Positions 47,201 through 55,732 of a stretch of DNA of 64,000 nucleotides are shown piece by piece. The notes beneath the pieces are model-generated. The model was not told the DNA's origin and made no database searches. It was given only the letters and a program-made list of their open reading frames with translations. The number at the start of each line of letters is the position of its first letter. The first letter of the stretch is position 1. A program made the position numbers and the translations under genes. Source of the stretch: JAGTVG01 sp963820995 (lineage in GTDB: Bacteria; Bacteroidota; Bacteroidia; Cytophagales; Cyclobacteriaceae); the NCBI GenBank assembly GCA_963820995.1, contig CAWGCL010000012.1, positions 1 through 64,000 on the forward strand, written 5' to 3'.

Positions 47201-47728
47201 CCCCCTGAATTCGACGATCCATGGAAAGTCCGGTTTCCGGCCAATTGGGACACCCCAACTGATACATTATTTGATCATCTCATTTCCTGGTCTGATCATC
47301 AGGATGAAGGGATCAGGCACTTTTCCGGAACAGCCTCGTATTTTAATCAGATTGAGATTCCGGAAAATATGATCGGGCCTGACCTGGACATATTCCTTGA
47401 TCTTGGTGATGTGATGGTGATGGCCGAGATTATCGTTAATGGACAAAACCTCGGGATCCTATGGAAAAAACCTTTCGCTATAGATATAACCAGGGCAATC
47501 CATGAGGGCTCCAACGAAATTGAAATAAGGATTACAAATACCTGGTGGAACCGGCTTGTAGGAGATGAAAAATATCCAGAGGGATTTCCAGGCTCGACCA
47601 TTGATCAGCCAAGAACCTTTACAACTTATATGGCATGGAAGGCAAATGATGATTTGATGTTATCTGGATTGCTGGGACCTGTTAAATTGTATATTGAGAA
47701 ACAGTATAATATCTCTAAGGAGTTTTAA
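44260..47728 (+). CDS. GH106-like glycoside hydrolase lipoprotein, one frameshift
   Basis: A ~1155-residue family 106-like alpha-L-rhamnosidase (rhamnogalacturonan-type). Motifs: YWYWIDENISKEGITRDLEAM, IGFFNGPGWSQSGGPW, GPLPPWDGYLWDD, IDSYEVGPQNWTGNF, GEFWYENH and a C-terminal beta-sandwich (VMAEIIVNGQNLGILWKKPF, NTWWNRLVGDEKYP). The first ~50 residues, with a lipoprotein signal (ILISC), lie in another frame (44260-44442). Removing one A from the A4 run at 44413-44416 joins them: PPSYDK then PWLYWYW. Without it, translation from an internal start would lose the signal. Together with the GH28 gene, this indicates rhamnogalacturonan breakdown. Confidence 0.85.
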
Positions 47729-47856
47729 ATCGCTCATTGCTTATCAATATTTAAAAAAAATTTAAGCAGTAGCTTAGGCTTTCTTTATGAATTATTGTCT
47801 GACACTAAACCGGATTACATTTTTCTGACACTTATTTTCGATCCATAAATATTTAT
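47729..47856. other. Short convergent gap
   Basis: 128 bases between the GH106-like gene and a minus-strand membrane protein gene. It is T-rich with no clear hairpin. Confidence 0.3.
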
Positions 47857-48237
47857 TCACTCATCGTTGTTCTTAACCACTCCACCCCTTGATATTATCA
47901 GACTATACGAGATCATAATTATCAATAATAAGCCAAGCAAAAGATACGGTATGCTGAACTGAATCAGATCAATGTATGCAGCATATATCCTTACCGAGGT
48001 TAATAGCGCGATAACAACTATTGTAGGAATGAGAACCCATCTTCGTTCAAGAGGTTTCCTGTCAGCTATTAATAACATTATACCCCAGGATATTACCACC
48101 GCTGATATTAATCCCATAGGATAAACAAATTCATTTAATCCCATCCTTTCAGGAATTAAAACAGATACCCCTATGCCAAAATCAGCGATGGCGGCAGTCC
48201 AATAGCTCAAGCGAAGCCAAAATATTTTTGATTTCAT
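47857..48237 (-). CDS. Small four-helix membrane protein of unknown function
   Basis: 126 residues with four predicted membrane helices (about 8-28, 37-57, 68-86 and 92-114) joined by short charged loops (ADRKPLERRWV). It resembles no family I can name. It lies 44 bases downstream of the DUF4838 gene on the same strand and may be the last gene of that operon. Confidence 0.6.
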   Translation of the reverse strand: MKSKIFWLRLSYWTAAIADFGIGVSVLIPERMGLNEFVYPMGLISAVVISWGIMLLIADRKPLERRWVLIPTIVVIALLTSVRIYAAYIDLIQFSIPYLLLGLLLIIMISYSLIISRGGVVKNNDE

Positions 48238-48281
48238 ATCATAATGCCACTGTATTGAAAGACTTATATTGTCTATTCGAA

Positions 48282-50627
48282 TTATTCTACCACAATCTCG
48301 TCAACTGTGATGTTCGCGGGTCGCCCGGCTCCCGGGTGCCAATCCGGGGTATTTCCAATGGTATACGCTATCACCTTAACATACCTCGCATTTCTAGGCT
48401 CAAACTCGGCTATAAAATCTCTTTGTTGTCCACCGTATTGATCTATTGGCAGAGTATTATTGACTGAGCCAACCTGGTCAAAGTTTTTGCCATCCTCTGA
48501 AACGAAGTATTCCACCTTTTCCGGAAACAATCTCAACCAGTATCCATATTGAAAATAAGCTGATTCCATCCGGCGCACTTCTTTCACTTCTTCAAGATCG
48601 ATAATGACTTCCAGGTTATGTCCAGAGAAGGCCAGCCAGTTATAAGCATAATCATGCCCTCCTCTGATCCCATCTGTCAGCATCTCTCCTGCATCAGGCC
48701 GCAATCGTGTAGGATCCGGACTCAGGAAGGTTACAGGCTTCTTGTAGGCCAGATGTTCATTCATCCCCTGGGCAAAAAGCCGGTACATCGAACTGCGATA
48801 TTCATCAGGAGAAGTACTCCACTCTTTTACCCGGGTTACTCCTTCTCTAATACATAAGTCAGTAAAAGGATCAATTTTAGACCGGATCTCGGTACGTACT
48901 TCCCAATTCCCATCGACTTTATGGAACAATCCACGCTCACCGGTATATACTTTCTTTGCCTGTTCCATAATAGCAAAGTCAAGAGGCAACCTTGCAATAC
49001 GTACACGCTCAAGTAACTCGGCACTATCAGCGGCGGCAATCTCCGCGTCATCAAACAGAACCTCGTAACGGTCGATCAGCTCAGGCGTAAGATAACTATC
49101 TGCCGCTTCATTTGGGCTTCCAAAAATACGAAGGTGGGCTTCTGATTCCAGAAGGGCCTCCCTCATTTCATCAATATACGTGCGTATGTATTTTCCTCCA
49201 GGTCCATAGTATCCATTTAGAAAATCATTCATCAGGGTGTCTACGTTTGCATCAGGATTCCACATAAGTTTTGAGATCAGATAAGCCCTTAAAGCTGCAA
49301 ATTCCCCACCTACTTCCCTGTTTCCTTGTTCAAACATGGCTGTAACGCCATTTTTTACAAAAAACTGCAGGTTTGGTTGTATAACCTGTAAGTTGGGAAA
49401 AGGACTGATAAGGTTAGGAAACTGGATCACATAATCCCAGACAATTATATCCTTGGCGATCTTGCCCCAGTCAATTACATCTTGCATAAAATCAGCGCTA
49501 GTGGGGTCCTCCTCAATGGATTTATCTCGAAATACTTCAATACTACAGAGCATTATGTTTACATTCTCTCTGGGCTTTAGTGTTTTTGGCGCTTTTCGTC
49601 CATACTCGTAGGCCAGGGTTGAGATCATACGATCAGGAAACTGGTCAGCAACCTGGTTTACGAACTGTATTATTGATCCTGAAGGCGAACCTTCCCGCTC
49701 ATCGATGGCTTTGCAGTTATCACAAGTACAATAGTTGCGATTGTCGTTCTGGCTAACGGACCAGTATAAGGCTTCCGGATTCTCAGCAATTTTCTTCCTC
49801 AGGTTCTGAACTGTTATTTTCAACACATCAGGGTTAGTCAGACATAATTGTGTAGGCAACCTCTTCCCATTAACCATTGAAAAATATTCAGGATGTTCAG
49901 CAAAGTAGGTATCCGGGGGTACCAGCGCATGAAAAGTATGCACCCACATTCCCCAATCCGGTCTTCCTCCATTTTCATCATGGCTTAGTTTATGCCAGTC
50001 AATATATTCCGCATCCCATGTGACCTTGTAATGCGTTGTTCTGATATCCAATGCAGGTACCTGGAGATCATTTATCTCGTCAAAAGCTATCTTCTTAATC
50101 TCAGGGATTACTTTCACTGCAGGACTGTACATCCGGCATCCAAGGTAATCTTCTAAAAATGAATAGACTCCAAATAAGGTTCCTTTCTCACTCCCGCCTG
50201 CAATAACCAACCTCAGGCTATCTGTTTTTATCAGGAATCCATCTTTTTTCAGGTCATTAAGACTGATGCCAATATCTAGTTCATCCAGCCTTTCATTTTG
50301 CCCAAGAACGATCTCATATGGACTGGTCGCTTTATTCGCTTTTATTATAGGAAGGGCTGCACCTGAAATCTGAAGCAGATAGTCTTGCAGTACATTCGCT
50401 GCTTTCATCTCATGGTCAGTAGGCGAAGAAGGAATAATAATACGATACCTGCTTGTCTCATCTTCATTTGTGAGAACAATCTGATATTCCTCAGTAGGTG
50501 TTTCTTTTTGTTTTCTTTTCTTTCTTTGAGCAAATGCCGGGGAAATATCAACAAGCAAAATGGCCAGAAGAATAAATCCTGTCAGAAAAGTTAACCTGGT
50601 TGGAAGTTTAAAAAAATTAGTTTTCAT
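48282..50627 (-). CDS. DUF4838 protein with discoidin-like C-terminal domain
   Basis: A 781-residue secreted protein (signal ending near AFAQ, about residue 33). Residues ~50-160 form an alpha-glucuronidase-like N-domain (KGTLFGVYSFLEDYLGCRMY). The DUF4838 core (180-560) is a TIM-barrel with YWSVSQNDNRNYCTCDNC and TLAYEYGR, and IVWDYVIQFPNL. An F5/8-type discoidin domain ends the protein (650-781, ARYVKVIAYTIGNTPDWHPG). DUF4838 proteins occur in plant-polysaccharide loci and are presumed glycosidases. It follows the polysaccharide deacetylase gene by 31 bases. Confidence 0.82.
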   Translation of the reverse strand: MKTNFFKLPTRLTFLTGFILLAILLVDISPAFAQRKKRKQKETPTEEYQIVLTNEDETSRYRIIIPSSPTDHEMKAANVLQDYLLQISGAALPIIKANKATSPYEIVLGQNERLDELDIGISLNDLKKDGFLIKTDSLRLVIAGGSEKGTLFGVYSFLEDYLGCRMYSPAVKVIPEIKKIAFDEINDLQVPALDIRTTHYKVTWDAEYIDWHKLSHDENGGRPDWGMWVHTFHALVPPDTYFAEHPEYFSMVNGKRLPTQLCLTNPDVLKITVQNLRKKIAENPEALYWSVSQNDNRNYCTCDNCKAIDEREGSPSGSIIQFVNQVADQFPDRMISTLAYEYGRKAPKTLKPRENVNIMLCSIEVFRDKSIEEDPTSADFMQDVIDWGKIAKDIIVWDYVIQFPNLISPFPNLQVIQPNLQFFVKNGVTAMFEQGNREVGGEFAALRAYLISKLMWNPDANVDTLMNDFLNGYYGPGGKYIRTYIDEMREALLESEAHLRIFGSPNEAADSYLTPELIDRYEVLFDDAEIAAADSAELLERVRIARLPLDFAIMEQAKKVYTGERGLFHKVDGNWEVRTEIRSKIDPFTDLCIREGVTRVKEWSTSPDEYRSSMYRLFAQGMNEHLAYKKPVTFLSPDPTRLRPDAGEMLTDGIRGGHDYAYNWLAFSGHNLEVIIDLEEVKEVRRMESAYFQYGYWLRLFPEKVEYFVSEDGKNFDQVGSVNNTLPIDQYGGQQRDFIAEFEPRNARYVKVIAYTIGNTPDWHPGAGRPANITVDEIVVE

Positions 50628-50658
50628 GAATTTAAGGTTTTGAATATTAAAAATAGAC

Positions 50659-51450
50659 TTAGCGAGTATTCCTTATGTATTTCATGACGTTCATGAAGGT
50701 ATCCGTCCAGATCACATCATCATTGGATTTCAAATAGGCCAGTAATTCTTTATGGGCCTCACTGGAAACGTTCAAATACCCTCCTCCTACGCTATGAAAC
50801 ATAAAAATGGCAATGGTCCCCTTTTCCTGGGCTTCTTTTACATAATTGATCAGATCTGTCCCTGAGGGATCAACAACACCCCAACTGGGAGCAAAATAAA
50901 GGTCAACCATATCCATACTTGCTGGAATTGGCCCATCAGATCTTGCAGCCACAAACATATTACGGATTGAATCGACGAAACTTATATTGTTCACTTCAAA
51001 ATCTGAACACGTATAGGCGAAGGTCCGCTCATTTTTCCCATCAACTGCTGTCAAAAAAGTATTTGCTGTCGAAAGTTCGGTCCTGATCTGGGACATGGTA
51101 TAGGTTCTCAGGTCGTATTCAGGCTTGACCCAATCGAAACGTTCACCATTGCAGGGATGGAATAGGGTATGATTCCCTATTTCATGACCTTTCAAAGTTA
51201 TGGCGCGCCACTCTTCCATTCTGTTTCTTAGTGAATTAGAAAAACCTGTGCAATAAAAAGTTCCTTTTAGGTTATAAGAATCCAATTCGGGTACTGCTAC
51301 ATCGAGGTGACAATCCAATCCGTCGTCATACGTTAGGCAGACAGCGGCTTTATATTTTTCTGGCCATTTAAAATTAGATATGTCATTTTGAGCATGCAAG
51401 GATGAGATGCTGACCAATATACAAAATATAAAAAGGTGTATTGCTTTCAT
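50659..51450 (-). CDS. Secreted polysaccharide deacetylase (NodB-like, CE4)
   Basis: A 263-residue enzyme with a signal peptide (about residues 1-20). NodB motifs are LTYDDGLDCH (catalytic base Asp and metal Asp) and HEIGNHTLFHPC (metal His pair), with FAPSWG and IFMFHSVGGG near the end, the last His typical of family motif 5. It removes N- or O-acetyl groups from glycans. It begins the operon with the DUF4838 gene, so an acetylated plant or algal polysaccharide is a plausible target. Confidence 0.85.
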   Translation of the reverse strand: MKAIHLFIFCILVSISSLHAQNDISNFKWPEKYKAAVCLTYDDGLDCHLDVAVPELDSYNLKGTFYCTGFSNSLRNRMEEWRAITLKGHEIGNHTLFHPCNGERFDWVKPEYDLRTYTMSQIRTELSTANTFLTAVDGKNERTFAYTCSDFEVNNISFVDSIRNMFVAARSDGPIPASMDMVDLYFAPSWGVVDPSGTDLINYVKEAQEKGTIAIFMFHSVGGGYLNVSSEAHKELLAYLKSNDDVIWTDTFMNVMKYIRNTR

Positions 51451-51708
51451 AAAAAATGTATTAATGCAGGGTTAATTTACATTTTATTCTATAAAAAAAC
51501 CGATTATATGCCATTTTACTGCGGCGCTATGAGTATAAATTAAAATTAGGAAATATACATATATGCTTTAATCTATCCGGATCACCCATAGCTCGTTAAA
51601 CCTGCATTTCCCACCAAAAAAATTCAAAAAACTTCGATCAATGTTAATGTAATTCTTTAACTTGTAAGATTATTCACTTTAAAAATTAGGCCCTGGAGGG
51701 GCTTTTGA
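51451..51708. promoter_or_regulatory. Leader of cysK with Shine-Dalgarno-like GGAGGG
   Basis: AT-rich divergent region. GGAGGG at 51695-51700 lies eight bases before the cysK ATG and is also part of a small GGCCC-GGGGC hairpin. Few genes in this window have such a site. Confidence 0.45.
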
Positions 51709-52644
51709 ATGAAAATAGCTAATGATATATCTGAATTAATAGGTAAAACACCACTGGTTAGATTAAACAAAATGTCAGAGGGATGTCATGCCGATATCGT
51801 TCTGAAATTAGAATTTTTCAATCCGCTTGGATCTGTAAAAGACCGCATTGGATACAGCATGATTGATGCTGCTGAAAAGGCAGGGAAAATCAAAAAAGGA
51901 GAAACCATAATACTGGAGCCTACTTCCGGAAATACAGGTATTGGCCTGGCATTTATGTGCGCCATAAGGGGATATGACCTTACATTGGTAATGCCGGAAA
52001 CGATGAGCCTGGAGAGAAGGGCGCTTCTTCGTAGTTTAGGCGCGAAACTTGTGTTGACACCTGGTTCTGAGGGATTGGGTGGCACTTTCAACAAAGTTGC
52101 TGAGATGAAAGCTTCGTCAGATAAATATTTTGTTCCCCAGCAATTTGAAAATCCTGCCAATCCGGAGATACACAGAAAAACGACTGCCCTGGAGATCTGG
52201 GAAGATACCGATGGCCAGGCTGATATATTGGTCTCAGGGATAGGTACGGGAGGTACCATAACCGGTGTTTCTGAAGTTATGAAAGAAAAGAAACCAGGAT
52301 TTAAAACGGTTGCCGTTGAGCCTGCTGAATCGCCGGTCCTGTCAGGTGGTGAACCCGGCCCTCATAAGATCCAGGGAATCGGTGGTGGATTTGTACCGCC
52401 AATATTGAATACAGATATTATTGACGAGGTTGTTACAGTTAGCAGTGATGAAGCCTTCGCATATGCTAAAAGGTTAATACAGGAAGAAGGCATCCTTGCT
52501 GGAATATCCTCAGGTGCTGCGGTATGTGCTGCTTTACAAGTAGCCAGAAGAGAAGAAAACAAAGGAAAGTTGATTGTAGTAATCATTCCAAGTACCGGTG
52601 AAAGATACTTAAGTACAGATCTTTTTGCGGATTACAGGGATTAA
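51709..52644 (+). CDS. cysK: Cysteine synthase A (O-acetylserine sulfhydrylase)
   Basis: A 311-residue PLP enzyme of fold type II that forms cysteine from O-acetylserine and sulfide. PLP lysine lies in GSVKDRIG, the substrate loop is PTSGNTGIGLA, the phosphate-binding loop is GIGTGGTITG, and the C-terminal SSGAAVCAAL and IIPSTGERYLS match CysK. Length is typical (about 310). A SAM methyltransferase gene follows after 28 bases. Confidence 0.92.
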   Translation: MKIANDISELIGKTPLVRLNKMSEGCHADIVLKLEFFNPLGSVKDRIGYSMIDAAEKAGKIKKGETIILEPTSGNTGIGLAFMCAIRGYDLTLVMPETMSLERRALLRSLGAKLVLTPGSEGLGGTFNKVAEMKASSDKYFVPQQFENPANPEIHRKTTALEIWEDTDGQADILVSGIGTGGTITGVSEVMKEKKPGFKTVAVEPAESPVLSGGEPGPHKIQGIGGGFVPPILNTDIIDEVVTVSSDEAFAYAKRLIQEEGILAGISSGAAVCAALQVARREENKGKLIVVIIPSTGERYLSTDLFADYRD

Positions 52645-52672
52645 TATTAGATTGTGATCCACCATTTGACCG

Positions 52673-53290
52673 ATGGGATTATATAAGAAATATCTCTTAC
52701 CCAAGATCATCCACTGGACCTGCGGACAAAATCCCACCATGCGACAGAGGGAAAAAATTATCCCTTTGGCGTACGGTAAAGTCCTGGAAGTTGGTATCGG
52801 TACCGGATTGAATCTGGGATATTATAATTCTTCAAATATTGATCATCTGATGTGTCTTGATCCTTCCATTGAAAACTGGAAAATGAATAAGCTCAGTGGG
52901 GAAAGTCTTGGATTGGACATGTCCTTTGTACAAGCCTCAGCCGAAGAGATCCCTGCTGACAATAATGAGTTTGATTCGGCGGTAATAACCTATACCTTAT
53001 GCTCGATAACAGATCCTGTCGTTTCACTTCAGGAGATCAGACGGGTATTGAAACCTGGAGGTCAATTAATTTTTTGTGAGCATGGGATTGCCCCTGACAG
53101 AAAGGTCGAAAAGTGGCAGCATACTGTAAATCCATTTTGGAGAATCATTAGTGGGGGGTGTAATCTGAACCGCAATATTCCGGAAATGCTTAATGAGGGA
53201 GGTTTTAAGATCAGGAATCTTGACACGATGTACCTTCCTGGCTGGAAATTAGGAAGTTTTAACTATTGGGGTACGGCAAGTATCTTGTAA
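52673..53290 (+). CDS. Class I SAM-dependent methyltransferase
   Basis: A 205-residue Rossmann methyltransferase of the UbiE/phospholipid-methyltransferase-like group: SAM motif I VLEVGIGTGLNLG, then MCLDPS, FDSAVITYTLCSITDP and RRVLKPGGQLIFCEHG. The last part (HTVNPFWRIISGGCNLNR) is typical of small METTL7-like bacterial homologues. The substrate is unknown. It is probably cotranscribed with cysK. Confidence 0.82.
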   Translation: MGLYKKYLLPKIIHWTCGQNPTMRQREKIIPLAYGKVLEVGIGTGLNLGYYNSSNIDHLMCLDPSIENWKMNKLSGESLGLDMSFVQASAEEIPADNNEFDSAVITYTLCSITDPVVSLQEIRRVLKPGGQLIFCEHGIAPDRKVEKWQHTVNPFWRIISGGCNLNRNIPEMLNEGGFKIRNLDTMYLPGWKLGSFNYWGTASIL

Positions 53291-53630
53291 GATTGAAATA
53301 TCAAAAATGGCCATATTTTAATTCTGTCAAACCATAATACCGGAATTCATTTTCAGAACCTGGGGATAATCAATAGCTTAATTTTCCGGCAGGCCTTACT
53401 TTAGATATTTAATTTTCTTCAAATCCGAGCATTCCCTCAAAATGATATTTAGATGCATTTTAAAGGAATTTTAAAAAGATATACTTCCGGTAACGGATTT
53501 TGCCATTAAACTAAAAAAGTGAGATTTTTTTACAAAAAACATAACGTTTTGCAAAAAAGTCAGAATATTTAGCAATTTTTAGCCGAAAATATTACAGATT
53601 TGCCGTTATTCTAGTCAAAAATTTTATAAA
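53291..53630. other. Leader of asnA with A-tract repeats
   Basis: 340 very AT-rich bases with no gene. AAAAAAGT occurs at 53513 and 53553 (40-bp spacing), each followed by an AGA-rich and T-rich stretch. These may be binding sites or simple sequence. Confidence 0.4.
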
Positions 53631-54668
53631 ATGAGCAAATTGATCACACCCAAAGGTTATAAGAGTACACTCGATCTGAACCAAACCGAACAGGCCATCA
53701 AATTAGTGAAGGATACATTTCAATTAAACCTGTCCTCAGAATTAAAATTAAGGCGGGTAACTGCGCCTCTTTTTGTTCTGAAAGGAACAGGTATAAATGA
53801 TGACCTCAACGGAACTGAGAATAAGGTAACTTTCGAGATTAAGGATTATGATGGAAAAGAAGCGGAGGTGGTCAATAGCCTGGCAAAATGGAAAAGGTTA
53901 GCTCTAGCTGATTATGGCATGGAGGATGGATATGGAATTTATACCGACATGAACGCAGTGAGGCCTGATGAAGAACTGGATAATATACATTCTTTGTATG
54001 TAGATCAGTGGGATTGGGAACTTGTCATACATAAGGAAAACAGGAACCTGGATTTCTTAAAGTTCATTGTACGTAAGATCTATGAAGCCATAAAAAGGAC
54101 AGAGTTCGTAATACAGGAATACTATACCGATATAACACCTATTTTACCGGACGACATCACATTCATTCATTCTGAAGACCTGCTTGCTGAATATCCTGAT
54201 CTATCTCCAAAAGAAAGGGAAAACATTGTCGCTGAAAAATATGGTGCTATTTTCATCATTGGGATAGGGAACACATTATCAAATGAGCAGCCTCATGATG
54301 GCCGCGCTCCTGACTATGATGATTGGATTACCGAAACAAAACCAGGTTATAACGGATTGAATGGAGATATTATTCTCTGGAACCCGATCCTGAAAAATGC
54401 ATTTGAGATATCTTCCATGGGGATCAGGGTGGACCCGGAATCTCTTATGAAACAGCTTGAAGTTACAGGTACCACAGACAGAAAAAACCTTGAGTTCCAT
54501 TCCAGGTTATTAAGTGGTGAGTTGCCGCTAACCATTGGCGGAGGTATCGGTCAATCCAGACTCTGCATGTATTACCTGAGGAAGGCCCATATTGGAGAGA
54601 TCCAGAGCAGCATCTGGCCAAAATCAATGGTGAAGGAATGTAAAAAGAACAATATCCAGCTCGTCTGA
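53631..54668 (+). CDS. asnA: Aspartate--ammonia ligase
   Basis: A 345-residue class II synthetase-like enzyme making asparagine from aspartate, ammonia and ATP. Diagnostic stretches are LRRVTAPLFVLKGTGINDDL, DYGMEDGYGIYTDMNAVRPD, VDQWDWE, SSMGIRVD and GGIGQSRLCMYYLRKAHIGE. Full length for Bacteroidota AsnA. It is monocistronic by spacing. The start is ATG 53631, with no Shine-Dalgarno. Confidence 0.95.
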   Translation: MSKLITPKGYKSTLDLNQTEQAIKLVKDTFQLNLSSELKLRRVTAPLFVLKGTGINDDLNGTENKVTFEIKDYDGKEAEVVNSLAKWKRLALADYGMEDGYGIYTDMNAVRPDEELDNIHSLYVDQWDWELVIHKENRNLDFLKFIVRKIYEAIKRTEFVIQEYYTDITPILPDDITFIHSEDLLAEYPDLSPKERENIVAEKYGAIFIIGIGNTLSNEQPHDGRAPDYDDWITETKPGYNGLNGDIILWNPILKNAFEISSMGIRVDPESLMKQLEVTGTTDRKNLEFHSRLLSGELPLTIGGGIGQSRLCMYYLRKAHIGEIQSSIWPKSMVKECKKNNIQLV

Positions 54669-54763
54669 CATATATATTTCTGCAGCCATATTTAATTCCT
54701 GATTAACATATATCAGAATTTGCGTTTTATCACCAGGGATTTCATATAGATCCGGACAAGGCT

Positions 54764-54935
54764 TTCGCCAGTCCGGATTCATAAACCTAAGAGGTACTGA
54801 GCTTCGCCGGTCCGGATTCATAAACCTAATAGGCACTGAGTTTCGCCGGTCCGGATTCATAAACCTAATAGGCACTGAGTTTCGCCGGTCCGGATTTATA
54901 AACCGATCAGGTATTGAACTTCGTCAGACCGGAGT
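54764..54935. repeat. Five-copy 39-bp tandem repeat
   Basis: Units start at 54764, 54803, 54842, 54881 and 54920, an exact 39-bp period. Each holds TTCGCCGGTCCGGATT then CATAAACCTAATAGG and ACTGAG. Units 2-4 are nearly identical; the outer ones are diverged. As 39 = 13 codons, one minus-strand frame reads the repeat as PIRFMNPDRRNSV, but I do not treat it as coding. Confidence 0.85.
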
Positions 54936-55219
54936 CTAACACATTCCAGATCCCAGATCTTACCCATCGAATTCCTTCATATACCAGGACAAGAGTCATG
55001 CGATTCCGTAGCTCCGGCATGAGGTGGAGCCAAATTACTTCCAAGCCATTAGGCCAGCCGATCTGTAGGATGCCCTCAAATCTCACCCATATTAAGAAAA
55101 TCCCAGATCCCTCCCAGTAATTTCAATTCTGATTTCCAGACCCGAAACAGCCCTTCGCGAATTTATTTTTCCCGCTCCCTAACATTTTTGTAAGTATTTT
55201 GTTATACCTTCGTCATTTG

Positions 55220-55231
55220 TTGCATATGCAA
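55220..55231. promoter_or_regulatory. MarR operator-like palindrome
   Basis: TTGCATATGCAA is a 12-bp perfect palindrome 23 bases before the marR ATG. It has the TTG...CAA form common for MarR-family operators and probably lets the regulator repress the efflux operon. Confidence 0.62.
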
Positions 55232-55254
55232 TCATTATTATATTATAAACTTTA

Positions 55255-55728
55255 ATGGAAGACGGAAATTTCATCAATATTGAGAAAACGATGTTGCCAT
55301 GGATCGGCAAGGCTGTTAAGGCCATTGACTATTTCCTTGCCGATAGGTTGAAAGAGAATGGAATTGAGTTGACCAAGGTTCAGCTTATCATGCTTAAGAA
55401 GCTGAATGAAATGGATGGTCAGCCCCAAAACAATCTGGCATTTCTCACAAACCGGGATAAGGCATCCCTGGCGCGTTTAATTACTACTATGGAAAAGAAA
55501 AACCTGGTAGCCCGCATTCCTTCCAAATCAGATCACCGCATCAACAACATATATATTACAAAGCATGGGTTGTGCATTTTAAAGAAGGCTGGCCCTATTA
55601 TGATAAAAGCAATAGAACAGATCCAGAATGATATTCCGGAAAAAGATATAAAAGCTGTTATTGAAACAATGAAAAAAATAGGTATAAACATTAATTCGGA
55701 TGAATTAGTTGCACCGTTAACTAAATAA
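55255..55728 (+). CDS. MarR-family transcriptional regulator
   Basis: A 157-residue winged-helix regulator: ELTKVQLIMLKKLNEMDGQP, NLAFLTNRDKASLARLITTM (recognition helix) and the wing VARIPSKSDHRINNIYIT. It is the first gene of a MarR, membrane-fusion, RND, TolC set, so it probably represses efflux until a ligand binds. It is four bases upstream of the membrane-fusion gene. Confidence 0.88.
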   Translation: MEDGNFINIEKTMLPWIGKAVKAIDYFLADRLKENGIELTKVQLIMLKKLNEMDGQPQNNLAFLTNRDKASLARLITTMEKKNLVARIPSKSDHRINNIYITKHGLCILKKAGPIMIKAIEQIQNDIPEKDIKAVIETMKKIGININSDELVAPLTK

Positions 55729-55732
55729 AAAC

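Larger units (their letters stand above)
54669..55254. other. Intergenic region between asnA and the efflux operon
   Basis: 586 bases holding the 39-bp repeat array and, near the end, the promoter and palindrome for the marR gene. The stretch 54936-55180 has open frames on both strands without starts or family signatures; it may be decayed sequence. Confidence 0.5.

Noticed and set aside
54624..54875. Minus-strand frame through the 39-bp repeat, and an opposite frame at 54914-55120
   Set aside because: Open because the repeat length is a multiple of three; starts and signatures are missing. A CRISPR array was considered but there are no unique spacers.
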